From Chitinophagaceae bacterium (GTDB lineage: Bacteria; Bacteroidota; Bacteroidia; Chitinophagales; Chitinophagaceae): a DNA stretch of 33,564 nt. The notes beneath the pieces are model-generated. The model had not been told where the DNA came from. It did not search any database and saw only the letters and a list, made by a program, of their open reading frames with translations. The stretch spans positions 1 through 33,564 of the forward strand of contig JAIEQM010000160.1 of assembly GCA_019747705.1 (NCBI GenBank), read 5' to 3'. Shown here one piece after another: positions 7,301 through 14,874 of this stretch (positions are counted from its first letter, which is position 1; every line of letters begins with the position of its first letter). The position numbers and the translations under genes are program-made.

Positions 7301-9456
7301 TCTTCTGTATAAAGATGAAGGTAGTTTACAATTCCCAAATGTGTACTGGCAATAAAAGCAATCGCCCCTTTATTAGGAGCAGCTAATACATATTTTTCTG
7401 ATAAAATAAAATTACCATTGAACCTGGCGGAATCACCCAAAAACAGGTTACCTGCATTACATCCGTTCACAAAGAAAACAGGAAACTTACCTGTCGCTGG
7501 GTAGTTTTCCGGGTTATCAAGGTTAAACTCCAGGGTGCTGGCTGAGGAGTGCCCAAAATAAGTAAGCAATGAAAAACCATCACTAAACAATCTTCTTACA
7601 GTTTCACCTGAAAGTGTTTGAATACTTGTAAGCGCCGATTTCTGAAGTGTGTAAACATTTGCCCCAAAAAGCGTATCCTGTATCCTCGCTTTATAGCCGT
7701 TCAGATAATATAATATTTGTTCCCCCAGATAATCATTGGCACCTCCGACATGAAGTACATTTTTTTTCCAGAATTCGTCTTTGATATTGCAGGAACCATT
7801 TCGCTGCCAGGAGTCATATTGTTTTAACTTGTCCAGATAATCTTCCACTTCCGTTCCGTTTATCACATTCAGCCTGCCAACTGCAATTTTTGGAACAACA
7901 TCACCATCTTCTGCAGTTAATATGACATCAGAAGCCGGCACTCCAAATGTGGGAACTAAGTTTAACCTATTAATAGCTGAGCGATTTTCAAGAGACCTCG
8001 CTGTGTGCGAAGCAACACCTTTTCCGATGATTAACGTATATTTTGGCTTTTGTGCAAATTTATCCCTCGTAAAACGGTAAAAGTTTTTAAGCGCCTGTGA
8101 ATTGTTTTTTATGCCCCATCCAAACTGATCCAGCAATTCATTAATATCATAAATTTTTGCTGAAAAATTTCCACCGTTAGCGGAACTGCGGTATAGCCTG
8201 TATTGCTCCACCTGGTTTATGCCATTATCATCAAAGTAAACCTGCGGGTTAGATACAATCAGGTAATTGCCCTGATTTGCACTAAGGGAATAATTAACAA
8301 AATTCCGCTGCGTTAAACCTGTTATAGATCTGATTGCCGGATTATCAACTGATACCAATACCAGTTTACGGTTTGCTTCAGATGCAGGTAATACAACACG
8401 GTATCGGCCTCCTCCCAAATCCTGTGCAACAATCCTTAAACCATTAGTGAGGTCATATAAAACAGGTAATCCGCCTCCGGCATTGAAGTTGCTAATAACA
8501 AGGTTGTTCCCACCGCTGGCAGGAATTTCGAATGTAAAATTATTTTGCCCCCCAAAGTTAAACTTACGTGGATACCTCAAATCAAACATTCCTACAGCCA
8601 TACGGTCAGTAGGTTCAGAAGAAACACCCTGAAAAGAAATGTTTGCAGTATTGGAGCTGAGTAAAGAAACAGGCACTGTAATTGTTTTCTTCAAATAATT
8701 AAAGTAATTCATTTCTGTATCTGAAAGTAATGTTCCATTAACAGTTACAGTAAACGATCTGGTATTTAAGGCCCGCCCGGCGCTTGTGTAATAAAGACTG
8801 GCATCACCGCCTGCGGGTTCTGTAAAAAGATTACTGTAATTAGCCGAAACAGTCTGTGAAGGCCTTACTTCAGAACTTGTATAACCTTCTGCCTGATCAT
8901 AAGAAGCAGAATAAACATAATCTCCCGCAACTAAAGCGTAACCAGGGCTATAACTGGATCTATATCCCAATCGAATCGAATGAATGAAAAAAGGTTCAGG
9001 AGCCAACAGAGAGGAAATGTCATTTGTTATGGGGGTTAGCCTTCTATTACCCCCACTGTTATTGTAAGTTAGAAAATAGGTGGAAGAATCAGTAAACAAA
9101 CTCACAACCGAATTTATTTGGTAATCCGGCTCCAGATACAATCTTTTTTCCCATTCACCATCATTCATTTCACCCCAAAATTCAATATATCCATCAGGGG
9201 ACAAGGCGCCGGAAGATACAGATGTGTAAATAGGTACTTGCTGCCCATTGCGCCACAATTGAAAATTTTCTGCATTTACAGAACCAAGGCCGGCTGAAGC
9301 CAACTGTGACTGGTTAATACGGTAAAGGCCGTTTGCTGCTACTTTAAACTTGTAGTACGTTTTATTAAAATCAATCCATTCATTCATATAACTCTGTGCA
9401 TGAAGAAAGCTCATGCCAAGAATTAAAAATGCCATTGAAAGTAAAATGCGTTTCAT
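4390..9456 (-). CDS. porU2: PorU-like type IX secretion sortase with gingipain-type (C25) protease domain
   Basis: A 1688-residue exported protein with a signal peptide ending near LHAQ (residue 21). A beta-rich N-terminal region is followed by a peptidase C25-like domain around residues 440-760. The expected catalytic His is H636 (YFGHSS) and the Cys is C666 (VNGCNAGN), the dyad of gingipains and PorU. Extracellular Ig/CARDB-like domains fill most of 770-1560. The last ~120 residues (from about 1568, LNYPNPFTTS, FKWDGTDQFGNKLANGIYLYRV) form a FlgD-like/type IX C-terminal signal domain. PorU removes such signals from cargo and attaches it to the cell surface. This protein is much longer than classic PorU, which suits the form named PorU2. 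It follows the PorV-family gene by 11 bases, presumably in one operon. An alternative role is a secreted C25 protease rather than a sortase. Confidence 0.8.
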   Translation of the reverse strand: MKRILLSMAFLILGMSFLHAQSYMNEWIDFNKTYYKFKVAANGLYRINQSQLASAGLGSVNAENFQLWRNGQQVPIYTSVSSGALSPDGYIEFWGEMNDGEWEKRLYLEPDYQINSVVSLFTDSSTYFLTYNNSGGNRRLTPITNDISSLLAPEPFFIHSIRLGYRSSYSPGYALVAGDYVYSASYDQAEGYTSSEVRPSQTVSANYSNLFTEPAGGDASLYYTSAGRALNTRSFTVTVNGTLLSDTEMNYFNYLKKTITVPVSLLSSNTANISFQGVSSEPTDRMAVGMFDLRYPRKFNFGGQNNFTFEIPASGGNNLVISNFNAGGGLPVLYDLTNGLRIVAQDLGGGRYRVVLPASEANRKLVLVSVDNPAIRSITGLTQRNFVNYSLSANQGNYLIVSNPQVYFDDNGINQVEQYRLYRSSANGGNFSAKIYDINELLDQFGWGIKNNSQALKNFYRFTRDKFAQKPKYTLIIGKGVASHTARSLENRSAINRLNLVPTFGVPASDVILTAEDGDVVPKIAVGRLNVINGTEVEDYLDKLKQYDSWQRNGSCNIKDEFWKKNVLHVGGANDYLGEQILYYLNGYKARIQDTLFGANVYTLQKSALTSIQTLSGETVRRLFSDGFSLLTYFGHSSASTLEFNLDNPENYPATGKFPVFFVNGCNAGNLFLGDSARFNGNFILSEKYVLAAPNKGAIAFIASTHLGIVNYLHLYTEEFYNQFTSDVYGESLGNMMKNTIDTLIRQYSIYDTYVRLHAEEITLHGDPAVTFYNRPKADFAIDAASIKVSPEFVSIAEDRFKLNIKISNLAKAVNDSLRVEVKREFPNGSRQTVYDRKIIAPKYADSILLDMPINALTDKGSNKIIVTLDPQNVNDETCETNNTVTKEFFIFEDEIRPAFPYNLSIVNRQNITYFASSANPLGSLRKYYFELDTTQQFNSNFKKADSVNTVGGSIGFKPAGVNFSNNTVYYWRAGMKPDAASPVIWNGSSFIYRNAADTGYNQSHYFQFLNNKYSDIYIDSISRAFDYRTVNRKMAIKTGLFPHFGFTTNYLFLDLQIVGNWRCYFNVFSIYVFRPKTLKVVTNKTIGGNGSSGSLPSNCLGYDRNYFEFFMENQDHRNRARAFLEDSIPDGSVVAILNQGTGEGAGFVGPNSAFIQQWQNDTLVYGSGKSIYHTFIKNGLTDINKFTKNLPFAFVYEKGNPQFVRQFIGEKENDYIDVVVDVPAKLFNGAVESPWMGPAKEWKNFSWDGVFPGGQASSDTAYFEIYGKTNAGTETKLATIRNAKDTSLSFINSTEYPYLKLKMYNADPVSLTPFQLQFWRLTGAPFPEGAIAPNLRYSMKDTVELGEPIDFSVAFRNTSDVVFDSLKLKMIITDRNGVPRNITLPKKRPLVSGDSVVISYRIDTKDLQGQNLLYFIVNPDVSAPDQPEQLLFNNFIYKDFYVKSDTYNPWMDVTFDGTHILNGDIVSSKPHIVIKLKDDSRFLALNDTSGVKVNVKFPGGTIKEYKLSSDSARFTPSNLNNGDNTATVDLYPKLMQDGYYDLYVSGTDRSGNKAGELEYTVNFQVINKPMISNMLNYPNPFTTSTAFVFTLTGSEVPQNIRIQILTVTGKVVREITKDELGPIRIGRNITEFKWDGTDQFGNKLANGIYLYRVLTNLNGNSLDRYKATGDRTDQFFNNGYGKMYLMR

Positions 9457-9467
9457 GCGATTCTGGT

Positions 9468-10583
9468 TTAATCTTTTTTAGCTTTGTTATTCACAAGGTC
9501 GAGACGTAGAGAAATAATATGTGTGTACAGTGGATTACTTTGATTGGCAAGGTTGGTAAAAGCATAATCTACATAAAAAGAGCCACCCAGTTTAAACCCT
9601 GCCCCGGCGCCGGGTTGATAAATCCAAACCTTTTTGCGGTTGAGCGTATCACCATCAGCAAATGTTTTTTGGAAATTGTAGATACCGCCTCTTACAAAAA
9701 ATACATCTTTCAAATTTAATTCGGCGCCAATGCGTGGATCTCCGTTTACAGCTTCTGAGCTTAAAAGTGTATTTCGCTGCCCGTCAAATGTAAAATCAAT
9801 ATTAGCTTCTGCTTTGAGCTTTAATCCCTTGCCCAGCCGGAAATCATAAGCACCACCCACTATTAAACGTGGCGCCGTTAATTCTGTTGATTTGATCGGT
9901 ATCTTGTTATTCGTTAAGAACAACACCTCTTTCTCACGTTCAGTAAAACTGAAACTCCAACTGTTGAAGGTTGTAGTAATATCTCTTGCAGAAATTCCAA
10001 ACGCCCAGTTCTTGCCTTTCATTTGCATACCGGCATCCAAACCAAAACCCCATGAGTTAGCAAAAGTGCCCACTACACGGCGAATAACTTTTGCATTTAC
10101 CCCAATACTTATGGTTTTATTCTCTGTTTCTTTTACTTTTTGCGCTACTGAAAGTAAAAAAGCCCAATCGGCGCTGCTGAAACTTTTGATATTAGCATAA
10201 TTAATGCTGCCATCAGGTTCAATTAAGTACAGTGTATTGGGAATATCATCCACTGCAAAACGAAGAACTGAGATACCGATGGTTCTTTTGTTATTGGCAA
10301 CCGGTATAGCCAAACTTCCAAAATCATATTTGCCAATACCGGCAAAATATTCAGCACGCATTAAAGAAAGCGAAGGGTTATTTTTTACACCAGTTAAGCC
10401 TGCAGGGTTCCAGTAACCTGCAGTAGCATCACTTACAGACGCTACCTGGGCGCCTCCCATGGAAAGCCCCCTTGCCCCTGCACCAATATTTAAAAACTCA
10501 TTCGAGTAGATGCGAATTTGTGAAAAAGCGCTGATTGCCCCTAGCATAAGGGTAGCGGAAAGTAAGATGGATCGGGTAGTCAT
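9468..10583 (-). CDS. porV: PorV/PorQ-family outer-membrane barrel protein
   Basis: Start chosen at MTTRSILLSATLMLGAISAFS (10583), which gives a clean signal peptide and 371 residues; an in-frame ATG at 10655 would put 24 odd residues in front. The mature protein opens with the family hallmark FLNIGAGARGLSMGGAQVA, then DATAGYWNPAGL, as in PorV and PorQ, FadL-like beta-barrels. PorV carries type IX cargo to PorU for signal removal and attachment. The gene is first in an apparent two-gene operon with the PorU-like gene, which supports the pairing. A well-spaced Bacteroidota promoter lies upstream. Confidence 0.85.
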   Translation of the reverse strand: MTTRSILLSATLMLGAISAFSQIRIYSNEFLNIGAGARGLSMGGAQVASVSDATAGYWNPAGLTGVKNNPSLSLMRAEYFAGIGKYDFGSLAIPVANNKRTIGISVLRFAVDDIPNTLYLIEPDGSINYANIKSFSSADWAFLLSVAQKVKETENKTISIGVNAKVIRRVVGTFANSWGFGLDAGMQMKGKNWAFGISARDITTTFNSWSFSFTEREKEVLFLTNNKIPIKSTELTAPRLIVGGAYDFRLGKGLKLKAEANIDFTFDGQRNTLLSSEAVNGDPRIGAELNLKDVFFVRGGIYNFQKTFADGDTLNRKKVWIYQPGAGAGFKLGGSFYVDYAFTNLANQSNPLYTHIISLRLDLVNNKAKKD

Positions 10584-10652
10584 CCGGTCAGTTTTCAGAT
10601 AAACAATTAGTTGTAAAGATGCTTTTAACACGGCAAGAGCTGCTTGTATTAA

Positions 10653-10684
10653 CAAATGTAATCAATCTTTCAGCTAAATTCAAG
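10653..10684 (-). promoter_or_regulatory. Promoter for the porV-porU2 operon
   Basis: On the minus strand a -33-like CTTG (10681-10684) is followed after 20 bases by TACATTTG (10653-10660), which fits TAnnTTTG. The predicted start site is about 60 bases before the porV ATG. Confidence 0.55.
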
Positions 10685-10728
10685 CTTTGTTGAAGCACCC
10701 AATCTGAAAGAAACGCTGATTTTTAATG

Positions 10729-10757
10729 TTTATTGTTCCGCTTTGCAGAACAATAAA
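10729..10757. promoter_or_regulatory. 10-bp inverted repeat over the tyrS -33 region (possible operator)
   Basis: TTTATTGTTC (10729-10738) is perfectly inverted as GAACAATAAA (10748-10757) around nine bases. The tyrS -33-like TTTG (10742-10745) lies in the centre. It has no T tract and lies upstream of both flanking genes, so it does not look like a terminator. A dimeric regulator site is a reasonable guess. Confidence 0.45.
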
Positions 10758-10775
10758 GCCGCTGCCCTACTTTTG
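10742..10775 (+). promoter_or_regulatory. Promoter for tyrS
   Basis: TTTG (10742-10745) and TACTTTTG (10768-10775) match the Bacteroidota -33 and -7 boxes, separated by 22 bases, slightly longer than usual. The predicted leader before the tyrS ATG is short, about 15 bases. Confidence 0.55.
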
Positions 10776-10795
10776 CCCAAATTTCACTGAAACTC

Positions 10796-12073
10796 ATGAA
10801 TGTAACAGAAGAATTACGATGGCGGGGTATGATCCAGGATATAATGCCCGGAACAGAAGATCAATTAAATAAAGAAATGACCTCAGCTTATATCGGGTTT
10901 GACCCCACAGCTGATTCCCTTCATATCGGCAGCCTGGTGCCTATTCTTTTGCTGGTTCATCTGCAAAAGGCAGGTCACAAACCTTATGCCCTGGTGGGGG
11001 GCGCCACCGGCATGGTGGGCGATCCCAGCGGGAAAAGTGAGGAACGCAATTTGTTAAGCGAAGATGTTTTGCAAAAAAACCTGGCCGGTGTAAAAGCACA
11101 ACTGGAAAAATATCTGGATTTTGATACTTCAAAGCTTAATGCCGCAGTGATGGTGAATAACTATGACTGGTTTAAAGACATGAGTTTTCTCACATTCATT
11201 CGTGATGTGGGTAAACATATTACTGTAAACTATATGATGGCAAAGGATAGTGTAAAGAAAAGACTGGAAGGGGAAACTGGTATGAGCTTTACAGAGTTCA
11301 CCTATCAATTGGTACAGGGTTATGATTTTTACTGGCTCTATCAGCATAAGAACTGCAAACTGCAGATGGGAGGCAGTGATCAATGGGGGAATATTGTAAC
11401 GGGTACTGAATTAATACGCAGAAAAACAGGTGGTGAAGCGTTTGCATTTACCTGCCCGCTCATTACAAAATCTGATGGTGGCAAGTTTGGAAAAACGGAA
11501 AAAGGAAATGTGTGGCTGGATGCAGAAAAAACAACTCCGTATCAATTTTATCAGTTCTGGTTAAATGCAGGTGATGAAGATGCTGAGAAATGGATTAAAA
11601 TTTTTACACTGTTATCAAAAGAAGAAATATTTGATTTGATTGATTTGCATAAAGAAGATGCTTCAAAACGTTTATTACAAAAAAAATTAGCTGAAGAAGT
11701 TACAAGATTTATTCATGGCGAAGAAGCTTTGAAAGAAGCCATTGCAACAACTGAAAAATTATTTGCCAATCAAAGCGCACCTGCTGAAAGTTTAAGTGCA
11801 GACGACCTGGAAAGTATGGAAGGTGTAATAAAGATTGAATTTGCAAAAGAAAAAATAGAAGCAGGAATTGATGTGGTTTCCTTTCTTGCAGAAACAGGCA
11901 TTTTTCCCAGCAAAGGTGAGGCACGAAAAATGGTGCAGGGCGGTGGCGTAAGTATCAACCGTAAAAAGGCAGAAGGGGCAGAGATGCAAATAACAACTTC
12001 ATTATTGCTGCATCAAAAATATCTGCTGGTACAAAAGGGAAAGAAAAATTACTTCTTAATCAGAGTGCAATGA
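10796..12073 (+). CDS. tyrS: Tyrosyl-tRNA synthetase, with a mosaic 3' end
   Basis: A 425-residue class I synthetase that charges tRNA-Tyr. The HIGH-like motif is HIGS (residues 43-46), the substrate site includes GGSDQWGNI (192-200), and the KMSKS-like motif is KFGKT (230-234). An S4 RNA-binding domain covers about 353-425. Length and motifs are normal and the gene looks functional. The oddity is that the DNA for residues 320-392 is repeated perfectly at 12932-13151, followed there by a different but homologous tail. The tyrS here ends [20 protein letters not shown] and the copy ends KKADAIDMKVDTTLLLHNKY. One of the two tails probably came from a related strain. The stop codon overlaps the start of the FkbM-like gene by four bases. 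Confidence 0.95.
   Translation: MNVTEELRWRGMIQDIMPGTEDQLNKEMTSAYIGFDPTADSLHIGSLVPILLLVHLQKAGHKPYALVGGATGMVGDPSGKSEERNLLSEDVLQKNLAGVKAQLEKYLDFDTSKLNAAVMVNNYDWFKDMSFLTFIRDVGKHITVNYMMAKDSVKKRLEGETGMSFTEFTYQLVQGYDFYWLYQHKNCKLQMGGSDQWGNIVTGTELIRRKTGGEAFAFTCPLITKSDGGKFGKTEKGNVWLDAEKTTPYQFYQFWLNAGDEDAEKWIKIFTLLSKEEIFDLIDLHKEDASKRLLQKKLAEEVTRFIHGEEALKEAIATTEKLFANQSAPAESLSADDLESMEGVIKIEFAKEKIEAGIDVVSFLAETGIFPSKGEARKMVQGGGVSINRKKAEGAEMQITTSLLLHQKYLLVQKGKKNYFLIRVQ
11754..11973 (+). repeat. Direct repeat copy 1 (220 bp), within tyrS
   Basis: These 220 bases are identical to 12932-13151. I compared the two copies base by base over the full length. They diverge abruptly on both sides: on the left at an A run, on the right after the bases coding KKA. 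Confidence 0.97.
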
Positions 12074-12864
12074 AACAATTTGTTCCCGTTTGGATAAAAG
12101 ACTTACTAAAAAAATATTGCTGGCGGCTTGTTTTCAGCAGAAAGATGTACCGGTCAGGTAAGCTAAAAAATCTCGCCATTTTACAGGACTTACAAAAACA
12201 ACCGGATGTTATCCCAGTCCTCAATGTTTTTACAAGTCATAATGAAGATGGTATCATTCAGTTTCTAATAGCAAAGCTTCCCGCACTTCAAAATCCTGTT
12301 TTTATTGATATTGGCAGTAATGATTGCATTAACAGCAATTGTGCAAATCTTGCCTTTCACCACCAATGGAAGGGTGTTTTTATAGATGGGAACCTGAAAC
12401 TTATAAAGAGGGGAAAACATATTTACAATGCAGCATTACCTGAAAGAAAAGGTGAATTTGATTTTTTAAATATCATCGTTACTCCGGAAAACATTGACCT
12501 GCTTTTGAAAGAAAATCCTAAAAGCAAAAATGCAGATTTGCTTTCAATTGACTTAGACGGGAATGACTATCACATCTGGAACGCTATTAAAAGCATCAGC
12601 CCTAAAATTGTAATTACCGAAGTACAAATTGAAAAGGGACTGACAAAATTTATACCTGCTTACGAAAAAACTTTTGAAAAGTATGAATCAAATACGCCAA
12701 AAGGTGCTTCACCGCTTTCAATGATAGAACTTGCGAAATCAAAAGGCTATGAATTAGCAGCCTTCAATACAAAAGGGTTTAACCTTTTTTTTGTTGCCAA
12801 AAAATACAGCGGGAATTTTAAAATTATCTCTTCCGGGGATTTTAAAAAGCACTTTCATTTGTAA
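12070..12864 (+). CDS. FkbM-like SAM-dependent methyltransferase (probable)
   Basis: A 264-residue protein without signal peptide. A Rossmann-type SAM site is suggested by [14 protein letters not shown] (residues 77-90) and the acidic strand GVFIDGN (102-108). [14 protein letters not shown] later in the chain is typical of FkbM-like proteins, which often O-methylate sugars or small molecules; the substrate here is unknown. It starts inside the tyrS stop codon (ATGA overlap). It is flanked by the two copies of the tyrS 3' end, so it appears to have arrived as part of the inserted segment 11974-12931. In the source genome it probably sat between tyrS and a convergent cyanophycinase gene. Confidence 0.65.
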   Translation: MKQFVPVWIKDLLKKYCWRLVFSRKMYRSGKLKNLAILQDLQKQPDVIPVLNVFTSHNEDGIIQFLIAKLPALQNPVFIDIGSNDCINSNCANLAFHHQWKGVFIDGNLKLIKRGKHIYNAALPERKGEFDFLNIIVTPENIDLLLKENPKSKNADLLSIDLDGNDYHIWNAIKSISPKIVITEVQIEKGLTKFIPAYEKTFEKYESNTPKGASPLSMIELAKSKGYELAAFNTKGFNLFFVAKKYSGNFKIISSGDFKKHFHL

Positions 12865-12865
12865 C

Positions 12866-12931
12866 TTATTCCGCATCCGCCCGTTTTGGTATTAAAGCTC
12901 CTTCACCCAATAATCATTTCCTTTTTCACAA
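12866..12931 (-). pseudogene. Remnant of a second cyanophycinase gene 3' end
   Basis: Read on the minus strand, this codes CEKGN near its start and, in another frame, EGALIPKRADAE followed by a stop. The intact cyanophycinase at 13981-14874 ends CEKGNGY...EGALIPKRVDVE. The DNA is clearly related but not identical, and the remnant is about 31 bases shorter between the two blocks, which shifts the frame. It begins immediately after the FkbM-like gene and breaks off at an A run where the second tyrS copy begins. It therefore marks the end of a foreign or allelic segment. Confidence 0.75.
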
Positions 12932-13151
12932 AAAAATTATTTGCCAATCAAAGCGCACCTGCTGAAAGTTTAAGTGCAGACGACCTGGAAAGTATGGAAG
13001 GTGTAATAAAGATTGAATTTGCAAAAGAAAAAATAGAAGCAGGAATTGATGTGGTTTCCTTTCTTGCAGAAACAGGCATTTTTCCCAGCAAAGGTGAGGC
13101 ACGAAAAATGGTGCAGGGCGGTGGCGTAAGTATCAACCGTAAAAAGGCAGA
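12932..13151 (+). repeat. Direct repeat copy 2 (220 bp), in the tyrS fragment
   Basis: Identical to 11754-11973 at a distance of 1178 bases. Recombination between the copies would remove the FkbM-like gene and the cyanophycinase remnant and restore a full tyrS with the other tail. Confidence 0.97.
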
Positions 13152-13251
13152 TGCTATTGATATGAAAGTGGATACCACGCTCCTGCTGCATAACAAATAT
13201 ATACTTCTGCAAAAAGGCAGGAGAAACTATTATTTGATTAAAGCAGTTTAG
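12932..13251 (+). pseudogene. 3' fragment of tyrS (second copy)
   Basis: This fragment codes the last ~107 residues of a tyrosyl-tRNA synthetase: the linker and S4 domain, ending NYYLIKAV and a stop. The first 220 bases equal 11754-11973; the remaining 100 are homologous to the tyrS tail but clearly diverged. There is no start codon or synthetase core, so it should be inactive. An apparent start at 12886 only reads through the antisense of the cyanophycinase remnant. Its stop overlaps the end of the convergent SGNH gene by four bases. That tight junction suggests this tail is the original chromosomal end of tyrS. Confidence 0.88.
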
Positions 13252-13913
13252 TAAGACTGAATCACTTTCCACATTTCCTGTGCCACCAATAAATTTCCTT
13301 TGGCATTCAAATGCACACGATCAGTGGTGAGAATTCCTTTGTCAGCGTTTTCTTTATTGTTCGCCAGGTTATAATCAAGAAATGCTTTGCGGAGATCCAC
13401 CAGCTGAAGTTTATTGACCGCAGCAATTTTTCTGATGATAGCACTGTATGCATTTAAATCTCCATCCTGCGGGTTACTGAAATCTGTTTTTTCACCAATA
13501 ACCGCAGGTGTACACATGATCACTTTTATGTTTGCTTCTTTCAGCTTGTCAATAATAGCCTGGTAAAATTTTTCAAACTTATCAGGATCAGTACCTGTTC
13601 CAAAAAGGGATTTATGCCATACATCATTCACTCCCACATAAATCACCACCGCATCAGGTTTTTTTTCCAATACATCTTTTTGCATACGCAGGTACAAATC
13701 ATACACTTTATTGCCACCAATACCGGCGCCCGCAAACTCAAATTCATTTCCTTTATTCTCTGATTTACAGATACTGTCTGCTAATGTAATGTAACCGCCC
13801 TTTTCAACACCGGCCTGTGTTATAGAATCTCCGAAAAAAATAACTTTTGTTTTTTTAAGCTGTATCATACTTACAAGGAAAAGGCCTGTGAGCAAGAGGA
13901 ATAATACTTTCAT
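13248..13913 (-). CDS. SGNH/GDSL-family esterase or lipase, exported
   Basis: A 221-residue protein with a short N-terminal hydrophobic signal (VLFLLLTGLFLVS). The SGNH blocks are complete: Ser30 in FFGDSITQAG (block I), a glycine in the GAGIGGN segment (block II), Asn96 in YVGVNDVW (block III), and Asp198 with His201 in TTDRVHLN (block V). Such enzymes deacylate esters, often sugars or lipids, in the periplasm or outside. The C-terminal codons overlap the tyrS fragment by four bases, in convergent orientation. It is 67 bases downstream of the cyanophycinase gene, so it may be co-transcribed. The natural substrate cannot be told. Confidence 0.85.
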   Translation of the reverse strand: MKVLFLLLTGLFLVSMIQLKKTKVIFFGDSITQAGVEKGGYITLADSICKSENKGNEFEFAGAGIGGNKVYDLYLRMQKDVLEKKPDAVVIYVGVNDVWHKSLFGTGTDPDKFEKFYQAIIDKLKEANIKVIMCTPAVIGEKTDFSNPQDGDLNAYSAIIRKIAAVNKLQLVDLRKAFLDYNLANNKENADKGILTTDRVHLNAKGNLLVAQEMWKVIQSY

Positions 13914-13980
13914 CAGTTTTGTTTAGCACAATATAATAAGAAAATAACTGCATGACTGGCTGCAACAGGATATTGAAACA

Positions 13981-14874
13981 CTATTCCACATCTACCCTCT
14001 TGGGTATTAAAGCACCTTCTCGGGCTTCCATTAAAAATTTACGTTCATTGACTATATAGCCATTTCCCTTTTCACAAAAATGAACCAGCAGATTTTCAAC
14101 GCTTACAGGATTTCCTTCGGGAATATCGCCAATATTGGAATGAAGGATATTATGACCATCAATAATAATTACCAGTCCGCTTCCAATGGCTTCCATTTTA
14201 TTTCCACCGGTAATAAGCATGCCGGTATCTTCACCCAAACCAATACCGATTAAACTGGGGTTGCTGGCTACTGCCTGCGCCAGGCGTACAAAACGCCCAC
14301 GTTTTTCAAAATGAGAATCAATAATTACTGTATTAATAAACCCAAGCCCGGCAGTAATCTTTACTTCGCCTTTCAAATGTGCACGTGCTGCATTGCCTTC
14401 ATAAATCATGGTTTGACTCATGGCCATAGCGCCTGCACTGGTTCCTGCTATTAAAAAATTTTCGTTTTGATAACGTTCTTTTAAAATGCGCAGAAATTCC
14501 GTACCACCATCTGTTACACTTAAACGCATTTGATTACCACCACTGAACATTACCGCATCACATTGGCGGATACGTTCCAGGTATTCAGGTATGGATGTAT
14601 CCTGCCGGTTACGTATATGCATGATACCGATATTGGTACATCCAATTTTACCAAAAGCATTCATATAGTTTTCGCCCACTTCATAAGGAATAGTAGATGC
14701 TGTAGTAATAACTTCAATACGTGCATCTACACCTCCTGCTTCTTCCACCACACGGCGGAGAATACCCAATTCAAAAAAGTTGAGATTGTTTCTGTTGATT
14801 TCGCCTGGTTCTAAATCAGTGCCCTTATCTTCTGCACCACCTATGGCTATGAGTTTTCCTTTGGGATACTGCAA
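13981..14874 (-). CDS. cphB: Cyanophycinase
   Basis: A 297-residue serine peptidase of family S51. The nucleophile elbow GTSAGAM places Ser146, and IIDSHFEKRGRFVRL (H188) is the conserved region of cyanophycinases. VMFSGGNQMRL and GIGLGEDTGM are further family blocks. The enzyme cuts cyanophycin (multi-L-arginyl-poly-aspartate) to beta-Asp-Arg dipeptides. No signal peptide is seen, so it is cytoplasmic and suited to mobilising an internal store. It is divergently placed from cyanophycin synthetase across 365 bases. A TATTTTTG -7 box lies at 14898-14905 on its strand. A diverged fragment of another copy of this gene end lies at 12866-12931. Confidence 0.93.
   Translation of the reverse strand: MQYPKGKLIAIGGAEDKGTDLEPGEINRNNLNFFELGILRRVVEEAGGVDARIEVITTASTIPYEVGENYMNAFGKIGCTNIGIMHIRNRQDTSIPEYLERIRQCDAVMFSGGNQMRLSVTDGGTEFLRILKERYQNENFLIAGTSAGAMAMSQTMIYEGNAARAHLKGEVKITAGLGFINTVIIDSHFEKRGRFVRLAQAVASNPSLIGIGLGEDTGMLITGGNKMEAIGSGLVIIIDGHNILHSNIGDIPEGNPVSVENLLVHFCEKGNGYIVNERKFLMEAREGALIPKRVDVE

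Noticed and set aside
12886..13251. Open frame of 121 residues that could be read as a small S4-domain protein
   Set aside because: Its first codons are antisense to the cyanophycinase remnant and the rest is the tyrS 3' end. No start signal or independent family supports it.
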